Translations under genes and position numbers: made by a program | Source of the DNA: Agathobacter sp. | GTDB lineage: Bacteria > Bacillota > Clostridia > Lachnospirales > Lachnospiraceae | Assembly (NCBI GenBank): GCA_017409825.1 | Contig: JAFQRZ010000001.1 | Span: forward strand, 1-64,000 | Length of the DNA stretch: 64,000 bases | Direction: 5' to 3' | Shown: positions 1 through 8,962 of the stretch, in pieces | How the letters are laid out: each line of letters starts with the position of its first letter | Numbering within the stretch: the first letter of the stretch is position 1 | The notes under the pieces: model-generated | The model's input: the letters and a program-made list of their open reading frames with translations, nothing else | Databases searched by the model: none | What the model was told of the DNA's origin: nothing

Positions 1-22
1 AGACACTGGTACATCCTTTCCT

Positions 23-154
23 AGCATCTCTAAGTACGGCATCTTTATATAGTTGATATTACATGTGCATACTCGAAACTCCGCACAAAAGCAGTGCGTC
101 AAACAGTCGAGTATGCACATGACATTATATAAATCTGCCGTGCTAAGAGATGCT
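23..154. repeat. long imperfect hairpin upstream of leuB
   Basis: The arms at 23-76 and 107-154 are imperfect reverse complements over about 50 bases. The inner 16 bases (61-76 against 107-121) pair almost perfectly, and the outer part has scattered mismatches that keep pairing possible. A small inner stem (CCGCAC/GTGCG) lies in the loop. No coding frame covers it. It resembles in size the two hairpins at 19635-19975, but the sequence is different. It could be a structured RNA, a transcription terminator of a gene lying before the window, or a remnant of a small inverted-repeat element. Confidence 0.6.
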
Positions 155-157
155 GCA

Positions 158-182
158 TGAAAAGGTTCGCTGGACCTTTTCA
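158..182. terminator. small hairpin, possible terminator
   Basis: A 9-bp perfect stem (TGAAAAGGT at 158-166 with ACCTTTTCA at 174-182) encloses a 7-base loop. No clear T-run follows, so termination is uncertain. It may belong to the same structured region as the hairpin just before it. Confidence 0.3.
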
Positions 183-357
183 TTGCATACTTGGCAACGA
201 AAAGTCTGTAAGGGTGTCTTGTACCACACGGATATACTTTCGCAGATTGTAAAATTTTTGAAAGACATAATAAATCACAAGAGCCGTAATTGTGTTTCTT
301 AGAAATAAAGCGTTTTTCTTAACTGTGAGAAAATGCATCTACGATACAGAGGAAAAT

Positions 358-371
358 AAATTTCGAAATTT
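358..371. promoter_or_regulatory. AT-rich palindrome in the leuB leader, possible operator
   Basis: AAATTTCGAAATTT is a perfect 14-base palindrome about 130 bases before the leuB promoter. Its shape recalls the CodY type of AT-rich palindrome, and branched-chain genes are common CodY targets in Firmicutes, but it does not match the CodY consensus exactly. No T-box motif or Leu/Ile/Val-rich leader peptide is visible in 183-575. The rest of that stretch shows nothing recognisable apart from the promoter at 498-526. Confidence 0.25.
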
Positions 372-497
372 AAATATAAGGCGTCGGCAAACCGGAATTT
401 TATTAAGACAAACTTTAAGAATCAAAGCGTTATAGAAAATTTATGCGATATGAATTTAGGTTATAAAGTTTATAAAAAACTACAATGGCTGGTTATA

Positions 498-526
498 TTG
501 CAATCTGGAAGGGTTTGGATTATGAT
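498..526 (+). promoter_or_regulatory. promoter of leuB-ilvD-ilvB
   Basis: TTGCAA at 498-503 and TATGAT at 521-526 are separated by 17 bases, a good sigma-A type match. The expected start of transcription lies near 533, about 40 bases before the leuB start codon. Confidence 0.55.
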
Positions 527-575
527 AGATGATAAATAAACGGAAACGTAAATGATTAGAAAAGAGGGAAACGAA

Positions 576-1676
576 ATGGATTTTAAAGTTGGTGTAATTG
601 CAGGCGACGGAATTGGACCAGAAGTAACAGCAGAAGCGACCAAGGTTCTGGATGCTGTAGGAAAGAAATATGGACATTCCTTTGATTATACAGAAATTCT
701 GATGGGAGGCTGCTCTATTGATGCAACAGGCGTACCATTGACAGATGAAGCGATTGCAGCAGCAAAAGCAAGTGATGCAGTTTTGATGGGCTCTATCGGT
801 GGAAATACCACAACATCACCTTGGTACAAACTTCCTCCAAACTTAAGACCAGAAGCAGGACTTTTGAAAATTAGAAAAGAACTTAACTTATTTGCAAATT
901 TAAGACCAGCTTATTTATACGAAGAATTAAAAGCGGCATGTCCACTTCGTGACGATATTATCGGAGATGGATTTGACATGATGATTATGAGAGAGCTGAC
1001 GGGAGGGCTTTACTTCGGAGAAAGAAGTACCAAAGAAGTCAATGGTGTGATGACCGCTTGCGATTCTCTTACATATACAGAAGATGAAATTAGACGTATT
1101 GCAATTCGTGGTTTTGATATTGCAATGAAACGTAGAAAGAAAGTAACTTCCGTAGACAAAGCAAATGTACTGGATTCATCCAGACTTTGGAGAAAGGTTG
1201 TAGAAGAAGTAGCTAAGGATTATCCAGAAGTATCCTACGAGCACATGTTGGTTGATAACTGTGCAATGCAGTTGGTAAAGAATCCAGCACAATTCGATGT
1301 TATCTTAACCGAGAATATGTTTGGTGATATTCTTTCCGACGAAGCCAGCATGGTAACAGGTTCTATCGGAATGTTATCTTCCGCAAGTTTGAATGAAACC
1401 AAGTTTGGTCTCTATGAACCAAGTGGTGGTTCTGCACCGGACATTGCGGGTATGGGTATTGCGAACCCAATCGCAACCATTCTTAGTGCAGCCATGATGC
1501 TTCGTTACAGCTTCGATTTAGATAAAGAAGCGGATGCAGTAGAAGCAGCGGTAAAACAGGTGTTGAAAGAAGGTTATCGTACGGGTGATATCATGCCACA
1601 GGCAGGACAGAGTACAGAGGGTATCACAAAGGTTGGTACCGCAGAAATGGGATCACTCATTGCGGAAAGAGTATAG
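576..1676 (+). CDS. leuB: 3-isopropylmalate dehydrogenase LeuB
   Basis: LeuB oxidises and decarboxylates 3-isopropylmalate with NAD in the third step of leucine synthesis, in the cytoplasm. The product is 366 residues, normal for the family. It has the N-terminal VGVIAGDGIGPEV motif, the substrate-arginine segment (LLKIRKELNLFANLRP), RELTGGLYFG and the metal-binding stretch DILSDEASMVTGSIGML. An ATG in frame at 552 would add eight residues, but the ATG at 576 follows GAGGGAAACG at good distance and gives the family's usual beginning. It leads a cluster with ilvD and ilvB. Genes leuA, leuC and leuD are not in the window. Confidence 0.96.
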   Translation: MDFKVGVIAGDGIGPEVTAEATKVLDAVGKKYGHSFDYTEILMGGCSIDATGVPLTDEAIAAAKASDAVLMGSIGGNTTTSPWYKLPPNLRPEAGLLKIRKELNLFANLRPAYLYEELKAACPLRDDIIGDGFDMMIMRELTGGLYFGERSTKEVNGVMTACDSLTYTEDEIRRIAIRGFDIAMKRRKKVTSVDKANVLDSSRLWRKVVEEVAKDYPEVSYEHMLVDNCAMQLVKNPAQFDVILTENMFGDILSDEASMVTGSIGMLSSASLNETKFGLYEPSGGSAPDIAGMGIANPIATILSAAMMLRYSFDLDKEADAVEAAVKQVLKEGYRTGDIMPQAGQSTEGITKVGTAEMGSLIAERV

Positions 1677-1713
1677 TTGCAGGATTGTATTTTTTGTAGT
1701 ACAATCTTAAAAT

Positions 1714-1773
1714 GTTTAGCCGTGAAACAGCGGAAACGCTACGAAGTAGCGAAATCGAGCTATGGCTAAAAAC
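1714..1773 (+). promoter_or_regulatory. branched hairpin between leuB and ilvD
   Basis: GTTTAGCC (1714-1721) can pair with GGCTAAAaAC (1764-1773), and inside it CGCTAC-GAA-GTAGCG (1737-1751) forms a tight hairpin. There is no T-run, so it is not a plain terminator. It ends close to the ilvD ribosome site and could set mRNA stability or ilvD translation. Function is inference. Confidence 0.35.
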
Positions 1774-1794
1774 GAGGAAGTGAGGATATATATT

Positions 1795-3459
1795 ATGAGA
1801 AGTGACAATGTTAAATCAGGCATGCAGCAGGCTCCACATCGTAGCCTTTTCAATGCTTTAGGATTTACCGAAGAAGAAATGAAAAAACCAATGGTAGGTA
1901 TCGTTAGTTCTTACAATGAAATCGTACCAGGTCATATGAACTTAGACAAAATTGTAAACGCAGTTAAGCTTGGCGTAGCAGAAGCAGGTGGTGTTCCAGT
2001 AGTTTTTCCAGCGATTGCAGTCTGTGATGGTATTGCGATGGGACACGTAGGAATGAAATATTCCCTCGTGACCAGAGACTTAATTGCAGATTCCACAGAA
2101 GCGATGGCTTTGGCACATCAGTTTGATGCTTTGGTTATGGTTCCAAACTGTGACAAAAACGTGCCAGGTTTACTTATGGCTGCCGCTCGTATCAATGTTC
2201 CAACCGTATTTGTATCCGGTGGTCCAATGCTTGCAGGTAAAGTAAAAGGCTGTAAAACAAGTTTATCTTCTATGTTTGAAGCAGTTGGCTCTTATGCTGC
2301 TGGTACTATGACAGAAGAAGATGTAAGAGAATTTGAAGAAAAAGCATGTCCAACCTGTGGTTCTTGCTCAGGTATGTACACTGCAAACTCAATGAACTGC
2401 TTAACAGAAGCTCTCGGTATGGGACTTGGTGGAAACGGAACAATTCCAGCAGTTTACTCAGACAGAATTCGTCTTGCAAAACATGCAGGTATGGCGGTTA
2501 TGGAACTTTACAAGAAAAATATCCGTCCACTTGATATTATGACAAAAGAATCGATTATCAATGCTTTAACTGTAGATATGGCACTTGGTTGTTCCACCAA
2601 CTCAATGCTTCATTTACCTGCTATCGCACATGAAATCGGATTTGACTTTGATATTGAATTTGCAAACCCAATTAGTGAAAAGACTCCAAACCTTTGTCAC
2701 TTAGCACCAGCAGGTCATACTTATATGGAAGACTTAAATGAAGCAGGCGGTGTATATGCAGTTATGAAACAGCTTGCAGATGCAGGTCTTCTCAATACAG
2801 ATTGTATGACAGTAACTGGTAAGACAATCGGAGAAAACATTGCAAATGCAGTAAATAAGAATTCAGAGGTTATCCGTCCAATGGATAATCCATATAGTAA
2901 AACAGGTGGTCTTGCTGTATTAAAAGGAAATCTTGCTCCAGACGGCAGTGTAGTAAAACGTTCTGCAGTAGTAGATGAAATGATGGTACATGAAGGACCA
3001 GCCAGAGTCTTCGAATGTGAAGAAGATGCGATTGACGCAATCAAGGGTGGCAAAATCGTAGCTGGTGATGTAGTAGTTATCCGTTACGAAGGACCAAAAG
3101 GTGGTCCAGGTATGAGAGAAATGTTAAATCCTACATCCGCAATCGCAGGTATGGGACTTGGAAGCTCTGTAGCACTTATCACAGACGGACGTTTCTCAGG
3201 TGCATCCCGTGGTGCTTCTATTGGACACGTTTCTCCAGAAGCAGCAGTTGGTGGCCCTATCGCTTTGATTGAAGAAGGCGATATCATCCAGATTAATATT
3301 CCAGAATTGTCATTAAACGTTAAAGTTTCAGACGAAGAGATGGAAGCACGTCGTGCAAAATGGCAGCCACGTGAACCTAAGGTAACAACAGGATACTTGA
3401 AGAGATATGCTTCTATGGTTACTTCAGGAAACAGAGGAGCTGTATTAGAAATTAAGTAG
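1795..3459 (+). CDS. ilvD: dihydroxy-acid dehydratase IlvD
   Basis: IlvD dehydrates dihydroxy acids to 2-keto acids in isoleucine and valine synthesis and carries an iron-sulfur cluster. The protein is 554 residues. The cluster cysteines appear in the PNCDKNVPG and [18 protein letters not shown] segments, and the C-terminal half has the conserved GRFSGASRG and GHVSPEAA segments. The frame extends back to 1762, but the ATG at 1795 gives the typical start ([18 protein letters not shown]) and follows GAGGAAGTGAGG. It lies 118 bases after leuB and 18 bases before ilvB, so the three genes probably share a transcript. Confidence 0.96.
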   Translation: MRSDNVKSGMQQAPHRSLFNALGFTEEEMKKPMVGIVSSYNEIVPGHMNLDKIVNAVKLGVAEAGGVPVVFPAIAVCDGIAMGHVGMKYSLVTRDLIADSTEAMALAHQFDALVMVPNCDKNVPGLLMAAARINVPTVFVSGGPMLAGKVKGCKTSLSSMFEAVGSYAAGTMTEEDVREFEEKACPTCGSCSGMYTANSMNCLTEALGMGLGGNGTIPAVYSDRIRLAKHAGMAVMELYKKNIRPLDIMTKESIINALTVDMALGCSTNSMLHLPAIAHEIGFDFDIEFANPISEKTPNLCHLAPAGHTYMEDLNEAGGVYAVMKQLADAGLLNTDCMTVTGKTIGENIANAVNKNSEVIRPMDNPYSKTGGLAVLKGNLAPDGSVVKRSAVVDEMMVHEGPARVFECEEDAIDAIKGGKIVAGDVVVIRYEGPKGGPGMREMLNPTSAIAGMGLGSSVALITDGRFSGASRGASIGHVSPEAAVGGPIALIEEGDIIQINIPELSLNVKVSDEEMEARRAKWQPREPKVTTGYLKRYASMVTSGNRGAVLEIK

Positions 3460-3477
3460 TAGAAAGAGTTAGTATAT

Positions 3478-5145
3478 ATGGTTTTAAACGGATCACAGAT
3501 TATTATTGAATGTTTGAAAGAGCAGGGCGTAGATACCGTATTTGGTTATCCAGGCGGAGCAATTTTGAACGTATATGATGCGATTTATCAACAAAATGAT
3601 ATCAAGCATGTGTTGACTTCACATGAACAGGGAGCTTCACATGCAGCAGATGGATATGCCAGAAGTACTGGGAAAGTCGGTGTTTGCTTTGCAACCAGTG
3701 GACCAGGAGCAACGAATTTGGTAACAGGGATTGCAACCGCATATATGGATTCCGTACCAATGGTAGCTATCACTTGTAATGTAACGCTACCGCTTCTTGG
3801 AAAAGATAGTTTCCAGGAAATTGACATTGCCGGTATTACGACACCAATTACAAAGCACAATTTCATTGTAAAGGATGTTGAAAACTTAGCAGATACGATT
3901 CGTAGAGCTTTTCATATTGCTCGCAAGGGTCGTCCGGGGCCAGTGCTTGTTGATATTCCGAAAGATGTTACAGCAGCAACATGTAAATTTACCAGCAAGC
4001 CGGTGGAATTTCCTGCAAGAGTTTCACATACAATTGAGGATGAAGATATTGAAAGAGCACTTCGTCGTATTCGAAAAGCAAAGAAACCATTCATTTTCGT
4101 AGGTGGTGGTGCAGTTCTTTCCGAAGCAAGCGAGGAACTTCGTAAATTTGTTGATTTGGTAGATGCACCTGTTTGTGATACTTTGATGGGCAAGGGCGCT
4201 TTCGATGGAACAGACGAAAGATATACTGGTATGCTTGGTATGCATGGTACGAAAACTTCGAACCTAGGGGTAAGTGAATGTGATTTACTGATTGCTATCG
4301 GCACACGTTTTTCAGACCGAGTACTCGGTAATCCAAAGAAATTTGCACATCAGGCGAAGATTTTACATATTGATGTAGACGCAGCAGAAATTAACAAAAA
4401 CGTGGTAGCTTCGGCAAGTGTCATCGGCGATGTGAAAGAAGTATTAAGCCGACTGAATGCAGAGCTTCCACAGTATGAGCATCCAGAATGGATGGCATAT
4501 ATCAAAGAGCTAAAAGAGAAATATCCTCTTAGCTACAATCCAGAAGGATTAAGCGGTCCATATATCATCGAAAAGATTTATGAGATGGTACATGGTGATG
4601 CGATAATGGTAACAGAGGTTGGACAGCATCAGATGTGGGCTGCCCAGTATTATAAATACAAAGCACCAAGAACACTGCTTTCATCCGGTGGACTTGGAAC
4701 GATGGGATACGGGCTCGGAGCAGCGATTGGTGCTCAGATGGCAAACCCAGAGAAACAGGTTGTAAATATTGCTGGAGATGGTTGTTTCCGCATGAATATG
4801 AACGAGCTTGCAACCGCCAGCAGAAATAAACTTCCACTTATCGAAGTCGTTATCAATAACCATGTACTTGGTATGGTTCGTCAGTGGCAGACCTTATTTT
4901 ACAAGGAACACTATTCTGCAACGATTTTGGATGATGGTGTTGACTTCGTGAAATTGGCAGAAGCACTTGGCTGCGAAGCAAGAAGAGTAACTTCGAGAGA
5001 AGAATTTGAAGCTGCATTTGCAGAAGCTTTGGAATGTAAGATTCCATTTGTAATCGATTGTATCATTGATTCCGATGACAAGGTATGGCCAATGGTAGCA
5101 CCTGGCGCACCAATCAATGAAGCATTTGATGAAAAAGATATTTGA
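3478..5145 (+). CDS. ilvB: acetolactate synthase large subunit IlvB
   Basis: This thiamine-diphosphate enzyme condenses pyruvate with pyruvate or 2-ketobutyrate, the first common step of branched-chain synthesis. The product is 555 residues. It shows GYPGGAILNVYDAIY at the N-terminus, the catalytic glutamate in SHEQGA (about residue 50), the FAD-binding middle domain, and the ThDP motif GDGCFRMN...NN in the C-terminal third. It follows ilvD by 18 bases. No regulatory subunit gene (ilvN) follows: the next gene is serC beyond a terminator. The small subunit must therefore be elsewhere or missing. Confidence 0.95.
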   Translation: MVLNGSQIIIECLKEQGVDTVFGYPGGAILNVYDAIYQQNDIKHVLTSHEQGASHAADGYARSTGKVGVCFATSGPGATNLVTGIATAYMDSVPMVAITCNVTLPLLGKDSFQEIDIAGITTPITKHNFIVKDVENLADTIRRAFHIARKGRPGPVLVDIPKDVTAATCKFTSKPVEFPARVSHTIEDEDIERALRRIRKAKKPFIFVGGGAVLSEASEELRKFVDLVDAPVCDTLMGKGAFDGTDERYTGMLGMHGTKTSNLGVSECDLLIAIGTRFSDRVLGNPKKFAHQAKILHIDVDAAEINKNVVASASVIGDVKEVLSRLNAELPQYEHPEWMAYIKELKEKYPLSYNPEGLSGPYIIEKIYEMVHGDAIMVTEVGQHQMWAAQYYKYKAPRTLLSSGGLGTMGYGLGAAIGAQMANPEKQVVNIAGDGCFRMNMNELATASRNKLPLIEVVINNHVLGMVRQWQTLFYKEHYSATILDDGVDFVKLAEALGCEARRVTSREEFEAAFAEALECKIPFVIDCIIDSDDKVWPMVAPGAPINEAFDEKDI

Positions 5146-5151
5146 TAACTA

Positions 5152-5193
5152 AATACGGGGACACATGAGAAAAAAGGCCCCCGTATTATTTTA
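5152..5193 (+). terminator. rho-independent terminator after ilvB
   Basis: AATACGGGG at 5152-5160 pairs with CCCCGTATT at 5179-5187 and is followed by ATTTT. It closes the leuB-ilvD-ilvB unit. Confidence 0.75.
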
Positions 5194-5283
5194 AAACAGA
5201 CACTTTAATGCGATAACGCGTTAAAATAATAAAACAATTTCCACAATATATTTTAAGAAAAAGATTTAAGGAGGTAGTTGGAA

Positions 5284-6366
5284 ATGAGTAGAGTGTATAA
5301 TTTCTCGGCAGGACCTGCAGTTTTACCAGAAGAAGTACTTCGTGAAGCAGCAGAAGAAATGATGGATTATAAGGGATGTGGTATGTCGGTAATGGAGATG
5401 AGTCACCGCTCGAAAGTTTTCGACGAAATCATCAAAGAAGCAGAAGCAGACTTAAGAGACTTAATGAACATTCCAGATAATTACAAAGTATTGTTCTTAC
5501 AGGGTGGAGCATCTCAGCAGTTTGCAGCAGTTCCTATGAACCTGATGAAAAATAAAAAAGCTGGTTATATCATTACAGGTCAGTGGGCAAAGAAAGCATT
5601 TGCAGAAGCAAAGCTCTATGGTGAAGCAGTCGAGCTTGCATCTTCCGCTGACAAAACATTTTCCTATATTCCAGATTGTAGTGATTTGGCAATTACAGAT
5701 GATATGGACTATGTATATATTTGTGAAAACAATACGATTTATGGTACCAAATTCAAAGAATTACCAAATACAAAGGGTGTAGATTTGGTAGCAGACGTAA
5801 GTTCCTGCTTCTTATCTGAACCAGTGGATGTAAGCAAATATGCAATCATCTATGGCGGCGTACAGAAAAACGTAGGCCCAGCAGGTGTGGTTATTGCAAT
5901 TATCCGTGAAGATTTGATTACTGATGATGTATTACCAGGCACACCAACTATGCTTAAATACAAAACACAGGCAGACAATGATTCGCTTTATAATACACCA
6001 CCTTGCTACGGAATCTATATCTGTGGCAAAGTATTCAAATGGCTCAAGAAAATGGGTGGCCTTGAAGTAATGAAACAGAAAAATGAAGAAAAGGCAAAAA
6101 TCCTTTATGACTTCTTGGATCAGAGCGAAATGTTCAAAGGTACAGTAGTTCCAGAAGATCGTTCCCTTATGAACGTTCCATTTGTAACAGGCGATGCTGA
6201 CCTTGATTCGAAATTTGTAAAAGAAGCAAAAGCAGCAGGCTTTGAAAACTTAAAAGGACATCGTTCAGTTGGTGGTATGCGTGCATCAATCTACAACGCA
6301 ATGCCAAAAGAAGGTGTAGAAAAATTAGTTGCTTTCATGAAAGAATTCGAAGCAGCAAACAAATAG
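5284..6366 (+). CDS. serC: phosphoserine aminotransferase SerC
   Basis: SerC converts 3-phosphohydroxypyruvate and glutamate to phosphoserine, the second step of serine synthesis, using pyridoxal phosphate. The protein is 360 residues, a normal size. It begins with the typical NFSAGPAVLPEEVL and has the PLP lysine in YGGVQKNVGPAGV, followed near the C-terminus by GHRSVGGMRASIYNAMP. The ATG at 5284 is preceded by a perfect AAGGAGGT at 5268-5275, so the in-frame TTG at 5278 is rejected. serA follows after 12 bases, making a two-gene serine operon. Confidence 0.96.
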   Translation: MSRVYNFSAGPAVLPEEVLREAAEEMMDYKGCGMSVMEMSHRSKVFDEIIKEAEADLRDLMNIPDNYKVLFLQGGASQQFAAVPMNLMKNKKAGYIITGQWAKKAFAEAKLYGEAVELASSADKTFSYIPDCSDLAITDDMDYVYICENNTIYGTKFKELPNTKGVDLVADVSSCFLSEPVDVSKYAIIYGGVQKNVGPAGVVIAIIREDLITDDVLPGTPTMLKYKTQADNDSLYNTPPCYGIYICGKVFKWLKKMGGLEVMKQKNEEKAKILYDFLDQSEMFKGTVVPEDRSLMNVPFVTGDADLDSKFVKEAKAAGFENLKGHRSVGGMRASIYNAMPKEGVEKLVAFMKEFEAANK

Positions 6367-6378
6367 GAGGTTTTGGAT

Positions 6379-7542
6379 ATGTACAAATATGCTTGTCTTA
6401 ACCCTATCGCAAACGTAGGATTAAATTTATTTTCAGCAGATTATGAAAAAGTAGAAGATATTAAGGATGCAGATGCCGCTTTAGTAAGAAGTGCTTCCGT
6501 GCATGATTTGGAATTAGGTGACAATGTCGTAGCGATTGCACGTGCTGGTGCTGGTGTAAATAACATTCCGCTCGACAAATGTGCAGAACAGGGCATCGTA
6601 GTATTCAATACACCTGGTGCAAATGCCAATGGTGTAAAAGAGCTTGTTTTGGCAGCTATGCTTTATGCATCTCGTGACTTAGTTGGTGGTATCGAATGGG
6701 TACAGAACAACAAAGATGACGAAAATATCGCAAAGACTGCAGAAAAAGAAAAGAAAAACTTCGCTGGTACAGAAATTTCAGGAAAGAAACTCGGTGTTAT
6801 CGGTCTTGGTGCTATCGGTGTTTTAGTAGCAAATGCAGCCACAAACCTCGGTATGGAAGTATATGGTTATGACCCATATATTTCAGTAAATGCAGCTTGG
6901 AGCTTATCAGGAACTGTAAAACACATCAGCAATATCGATGATATTTACAGAGAATGTGATTTTATTACGATTCATGTGCCTCTTTTGGATAGCACAAAGA
7001 AAATGGTAAATGCAGATGCGATTGCAAAGATGAAACCAAACGTAATCGTTTTAAACTTTGCAAGAGATTTATTGGTAGATGAAGAAGCAATGGTAGCTGC
7101 TTTGGAAGAGGGCAGAGTAAAACATTATGTAACAGACTTTGCTAACCCTACAGTAGCAGGAAAGAAAGGTTGTATTGTTACACCTCATCTTGGTGCATCG
7201 ACTGCAGAATCCGAAGACAACTGTGCGATTATGGCAGTTCGTGAGCTTCGTGACTACTTAGAAAATGGTAACATCGTACATTCTGTGAACTATCCAGATT
7301 GTAGTATGGGCGCTTGTACCACAGCGGGACGTATCGCGATTTTACATAAGAATGTAAAAGGTATGATTGGTCAGTATACATCCGTATTGGGTGATGCAGA
7401 TATCAACGTATCGGATATGACAAACAAAGGTCGTGGTGATTATTCTTACTCTCTTGTTGACGTGGATTCTCCAGTTACAGAAGCAGTAGTAGAAAAATTA
7501 AAAGCTATTGACGGTGTTATAAAAGTTCGTATAATTAAATAG
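6379..7542 (+). CDS. serA: D-3-phosphoglycerate dehydrogenase SerA
   Basis: SerA oxidises 3-phosphoglycerate, the committed step of serine synthesis. The product is 387 residues, a short type with a nucleotide-binding domain (GLGAIGVLVAN) and a C-terminal ACT domain from about residue 315 (GRIAILHKNVKGMIGQYTSVL...). Catalytic elements include the NFARD arginine and the histidine in TPHLGASTAES. The large intervening domain of long SerA forms is absent. AGGAGG at 6365-6370 supports the ATG at 6379 over the TTG at 6373. It is transcribed with serC and ends at a strong terminator. Confidence 0.95.
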   Translation: MYKYACLNPIANVGLNLFSADYEKVEDIKDADAALVRSASVHDLELGDNVVAIARAGAGVNNIPLDKCAEQGIVVFNTPGANANGVKELVLAAMLYASRDLVGGIEWVQNNKDDENIAKTAEKEKKNFAGTEISGKKLGVIGLGAIGVLVANAATNLGMEVYGYDPYISVNAAWSLSGTVKHISNIDDIYRECDFITIHVPLLDSTKKMVNADAIAKMKPNVIVLNFARDLLVDEEAMVAALEEGRVKHYVTDFANPTVAGKKGCIVTPHLGASTAESEDNCAIMAVRELRDYLENGNIVHSVNYPDCSMGACTTAGRIAILHKNVKGMIGQYTSVLGDADINVSDMTNKGRGDYSYSLVDVDSPVTEAVVEKLKAIDGVIKVRIIK

Positions 7543-7551
7543 TGAAGTGAG

Positions 7552-7579
7552 GGCTCCGCTTCGGCGGAGCCTTAGTTTT
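7552..7579 (+). terminator. terminator after serA
   Basis: GGCTCCGC-TTCG-GCGGAGCC, an 8-bp GC-rich stem with a stable UUCG loop, is followed by TTAGTTTT. It ends the serC-serA unit only 20 bases before the mscS start codon. Confidence 0.8.
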
Positions 7580-7598
7580 GAAATTGAGAGGTAATAAT

Positions 7599-8483
7599 AT
7601 GAGATTTTTAATGACGGCTGATTCGGCCCTCACAGATGCGATTATCACGACAACGGAGAAGGAAATAGGCGTTTTGGAGAAGTATTTAGAGGAATCTTTA
7701 CCAAAACTTTTGGATTTTGCGATTGATGTCATTCTTGCTGCATTGGTGTTAATTATCGGCGGAAAAATCATTAAGTGGATTGTGGGAATCATTCGTAAAT
7801 CCATGGAAAGAGCCAATGCAGAGCAGGGCGTGGTGACTTTTGTTGGCTCGTTATGTAAATATGCTTTATATTTTGTGCTGGTACTGATGATATTATCGAA
7901 TTTCGGTATTACCGCAAGTTCCGTTATTGCAGTGCTTGGTTCTGCAGGTTTAACGGTAGGTTTAGCGTTACAGGGAAGTTTGTCAAACTTTGCAGGTGGT
8001 GTGTTGATTCTTTTACTGAAACCATTTGTGGTAGGGGACTATATCATCGAAAATGCAGATAAGCAGGAAGGTACTGTTTCTGAAATTACGATTTTCTATA
8101 CCAAGCTTTTGACAGTAGATAATAAGGCAATTATGATTCCAAATGGAACACTGTCGAATACAAGTATTGTAAACGTGACGGCAATGCAGAAACGTCGCCT
8201 GGATTTACGCTTTGGGGTTGCTTATGAGAGCGATATCCAGTTGGTAAAAGAAATATTAACGCGTGTAGCCCTTGGGGATGAAGCAGTGTTGAAAAATGAG
8301 GATGCTAATGTTTTTGTATCCGAGTTAAAGGATAGTTGTATTGAAATGGGAGCTCGTTGCTGGGTAAAAACAGAGGATTATTGGACTGCGAAATGGCGTA
8401 TTACAGAGAATATAAAGACAGAATTTGACAAAGCAGGGGTCAATATTCCATTCCCACAGATGGAAATTACAATGAAAAAATAA
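7599..8483 (+). CDS. mscS: MscS-family mechanosensitive channel
   Basis: A small-conductance mechanosensitive channel that releases solutes during osmotic downshock. The 294-residue protein has three predicted membrane helices in its first ~130 residues (about 38-60, 80-105 and 108-130). The pore helix TM3 is rich in Gly and Ala (AVLGSAGLTVGLALQGSLSNFAGGVLI), the MscS signature, and is followed by the soluble beta domain (FVVGDYI, MIPNGTLSNTSIVN). The frame opens at a TTG at 7578, inside the serA terminator; the ATG at 7599 follows GAGAGGT. Subtype is not determined. Confidence 0.9.
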   Translation: MRFLMTADSALTDAIITTTEKEIGVLEKYLEESLPKLLDFAIDVILAALVLIIGGKIIKWIVGIIRKSMERANAEQGVVTFVGSLCKYALYFVLVLMILSNFGITASSVIAVLGSAGLTVGLALQGSLSNFAGGVLILLLKPFVVGDYIIENADKQEGTVSEITIFYTKLLTVDNKAIMIPNGTLSNTSIVNVTAMQKRRLDLRFGVAYESDIQLVKEILTRVALGDEAVLKNEDANVFVSELKDSCIEMGARCWVKTEDYWTAKWRITENIKTEFDKAGVNIPFPQMEITMKK

Positions 8484-8519
8484 ATTTTATGCAATTTGCA
8501 CACCGAAAACTTTCTTTTG

Positions 8520-8548
8520 TTGACATAATTCGTCAAATGTGCTAATGT
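8520..8548 (+). promoter_or_regulatory. promoter of the cold-shock gene
   Basis: TTGACA at 8520-8525 and TAATGT at 8543-8548 are separated by 17 bases. About 50 bases of untranslated leader then precede the start codon. Confidence 0.65.
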
Positions 8549-8604
8549 AAGAAAAGTGGAACGCATAATCCACAAAGGTTTATTGTATTAGGAGGAATTT
8601 AGTT

Positions 8605-8808
8605 ATGCAGCAGGGAACAGTAAAATGGTTTAATGCAAAAAAAGGTTACGGATTCATCTCTGATGAAGCTGGCAACGAAGTGTTCGTTCATTTCTCAGCA
8701 TTGAATATGGACGGATTCAAAGAATTAAAAGATGGTGAAAAGGTTGAATTTGAAGTAGTTGATGGCGAAAAAGGCCCACAGGCTGCAAATGTAACTCGTC
8801 TTAGCTAA
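8605..8808 (+). CDS. cspA: cold-shock domain protein
   Basis: A 67-residue cold-shock protein that binds single-stranded nucleic acid and acts as an RNA chaperone. It is a single five-strand OB fold. RNP1 (KGYGFI) is at about residues 13-18, RNP2 (VFVHF) at about 27-31, and the usual [11 protein letters not shown] beginning is present. A perfect ribosome site (AGGAGGAA) precedes the ATG. It has its own promoter and terminator, so it is transcribed alone. Which csp paralogue it is cannot be told from the window. Confidence 0.95.
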   Translation: MQQGTVKWFNAKKGYGFISDEAGNEVFVHFSALNMDGFKELKDGEKVEFEVVDGEKGPQAANVTRLS

Positions 8809-8833
8809 TCTGATTTTTTGAATATAAGACACC

Positions 8834-8867
8834 AAGCCCTTCGCGAAAGCGGAGGGCTTTCTTTTTT
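8834..8867 (+). terminator. terminator after the cold-shock gene
   Basis: AAGCCCTTCGC-GAAA-GCGGAGGGCTT forms an 11-bp stem with one mismatch and a GNRA-type loop, followed by TCTTTTTT. Confidence 0.85.
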
Positions 8868-8897
8868 CAGAGTCTCTGCTTATGAGAGAGAAAGTGC

Positions 8898-8926
8898 TTG
8901 GTGAAATAGTGGAAGTGTAGTAAAAT
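8898..8926 (+). promoter_or_regulatory. possible promoter of the four-helix membrane protein gene
   Basis: TTGGTG at 8898-8903 and TAAAAT at 8921-8926 are spaced by 17 bases, just after the previous terminator and before a good ribosome site (AAGGGGGAG). Confidence 0.4.
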
Positions 8927-8962
8927 ATAAAAAGAAATTGAGGTATTTATAAGGGGGAGTTT

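Noticed and set aside
183..575. T-box riboswitch or leader-peptide attenuator before leuB
   Set aside because: No T-box consensus (GGGTGGNACCGCG-like) and no short frame rich in Leu, Ile or Val codons is present.
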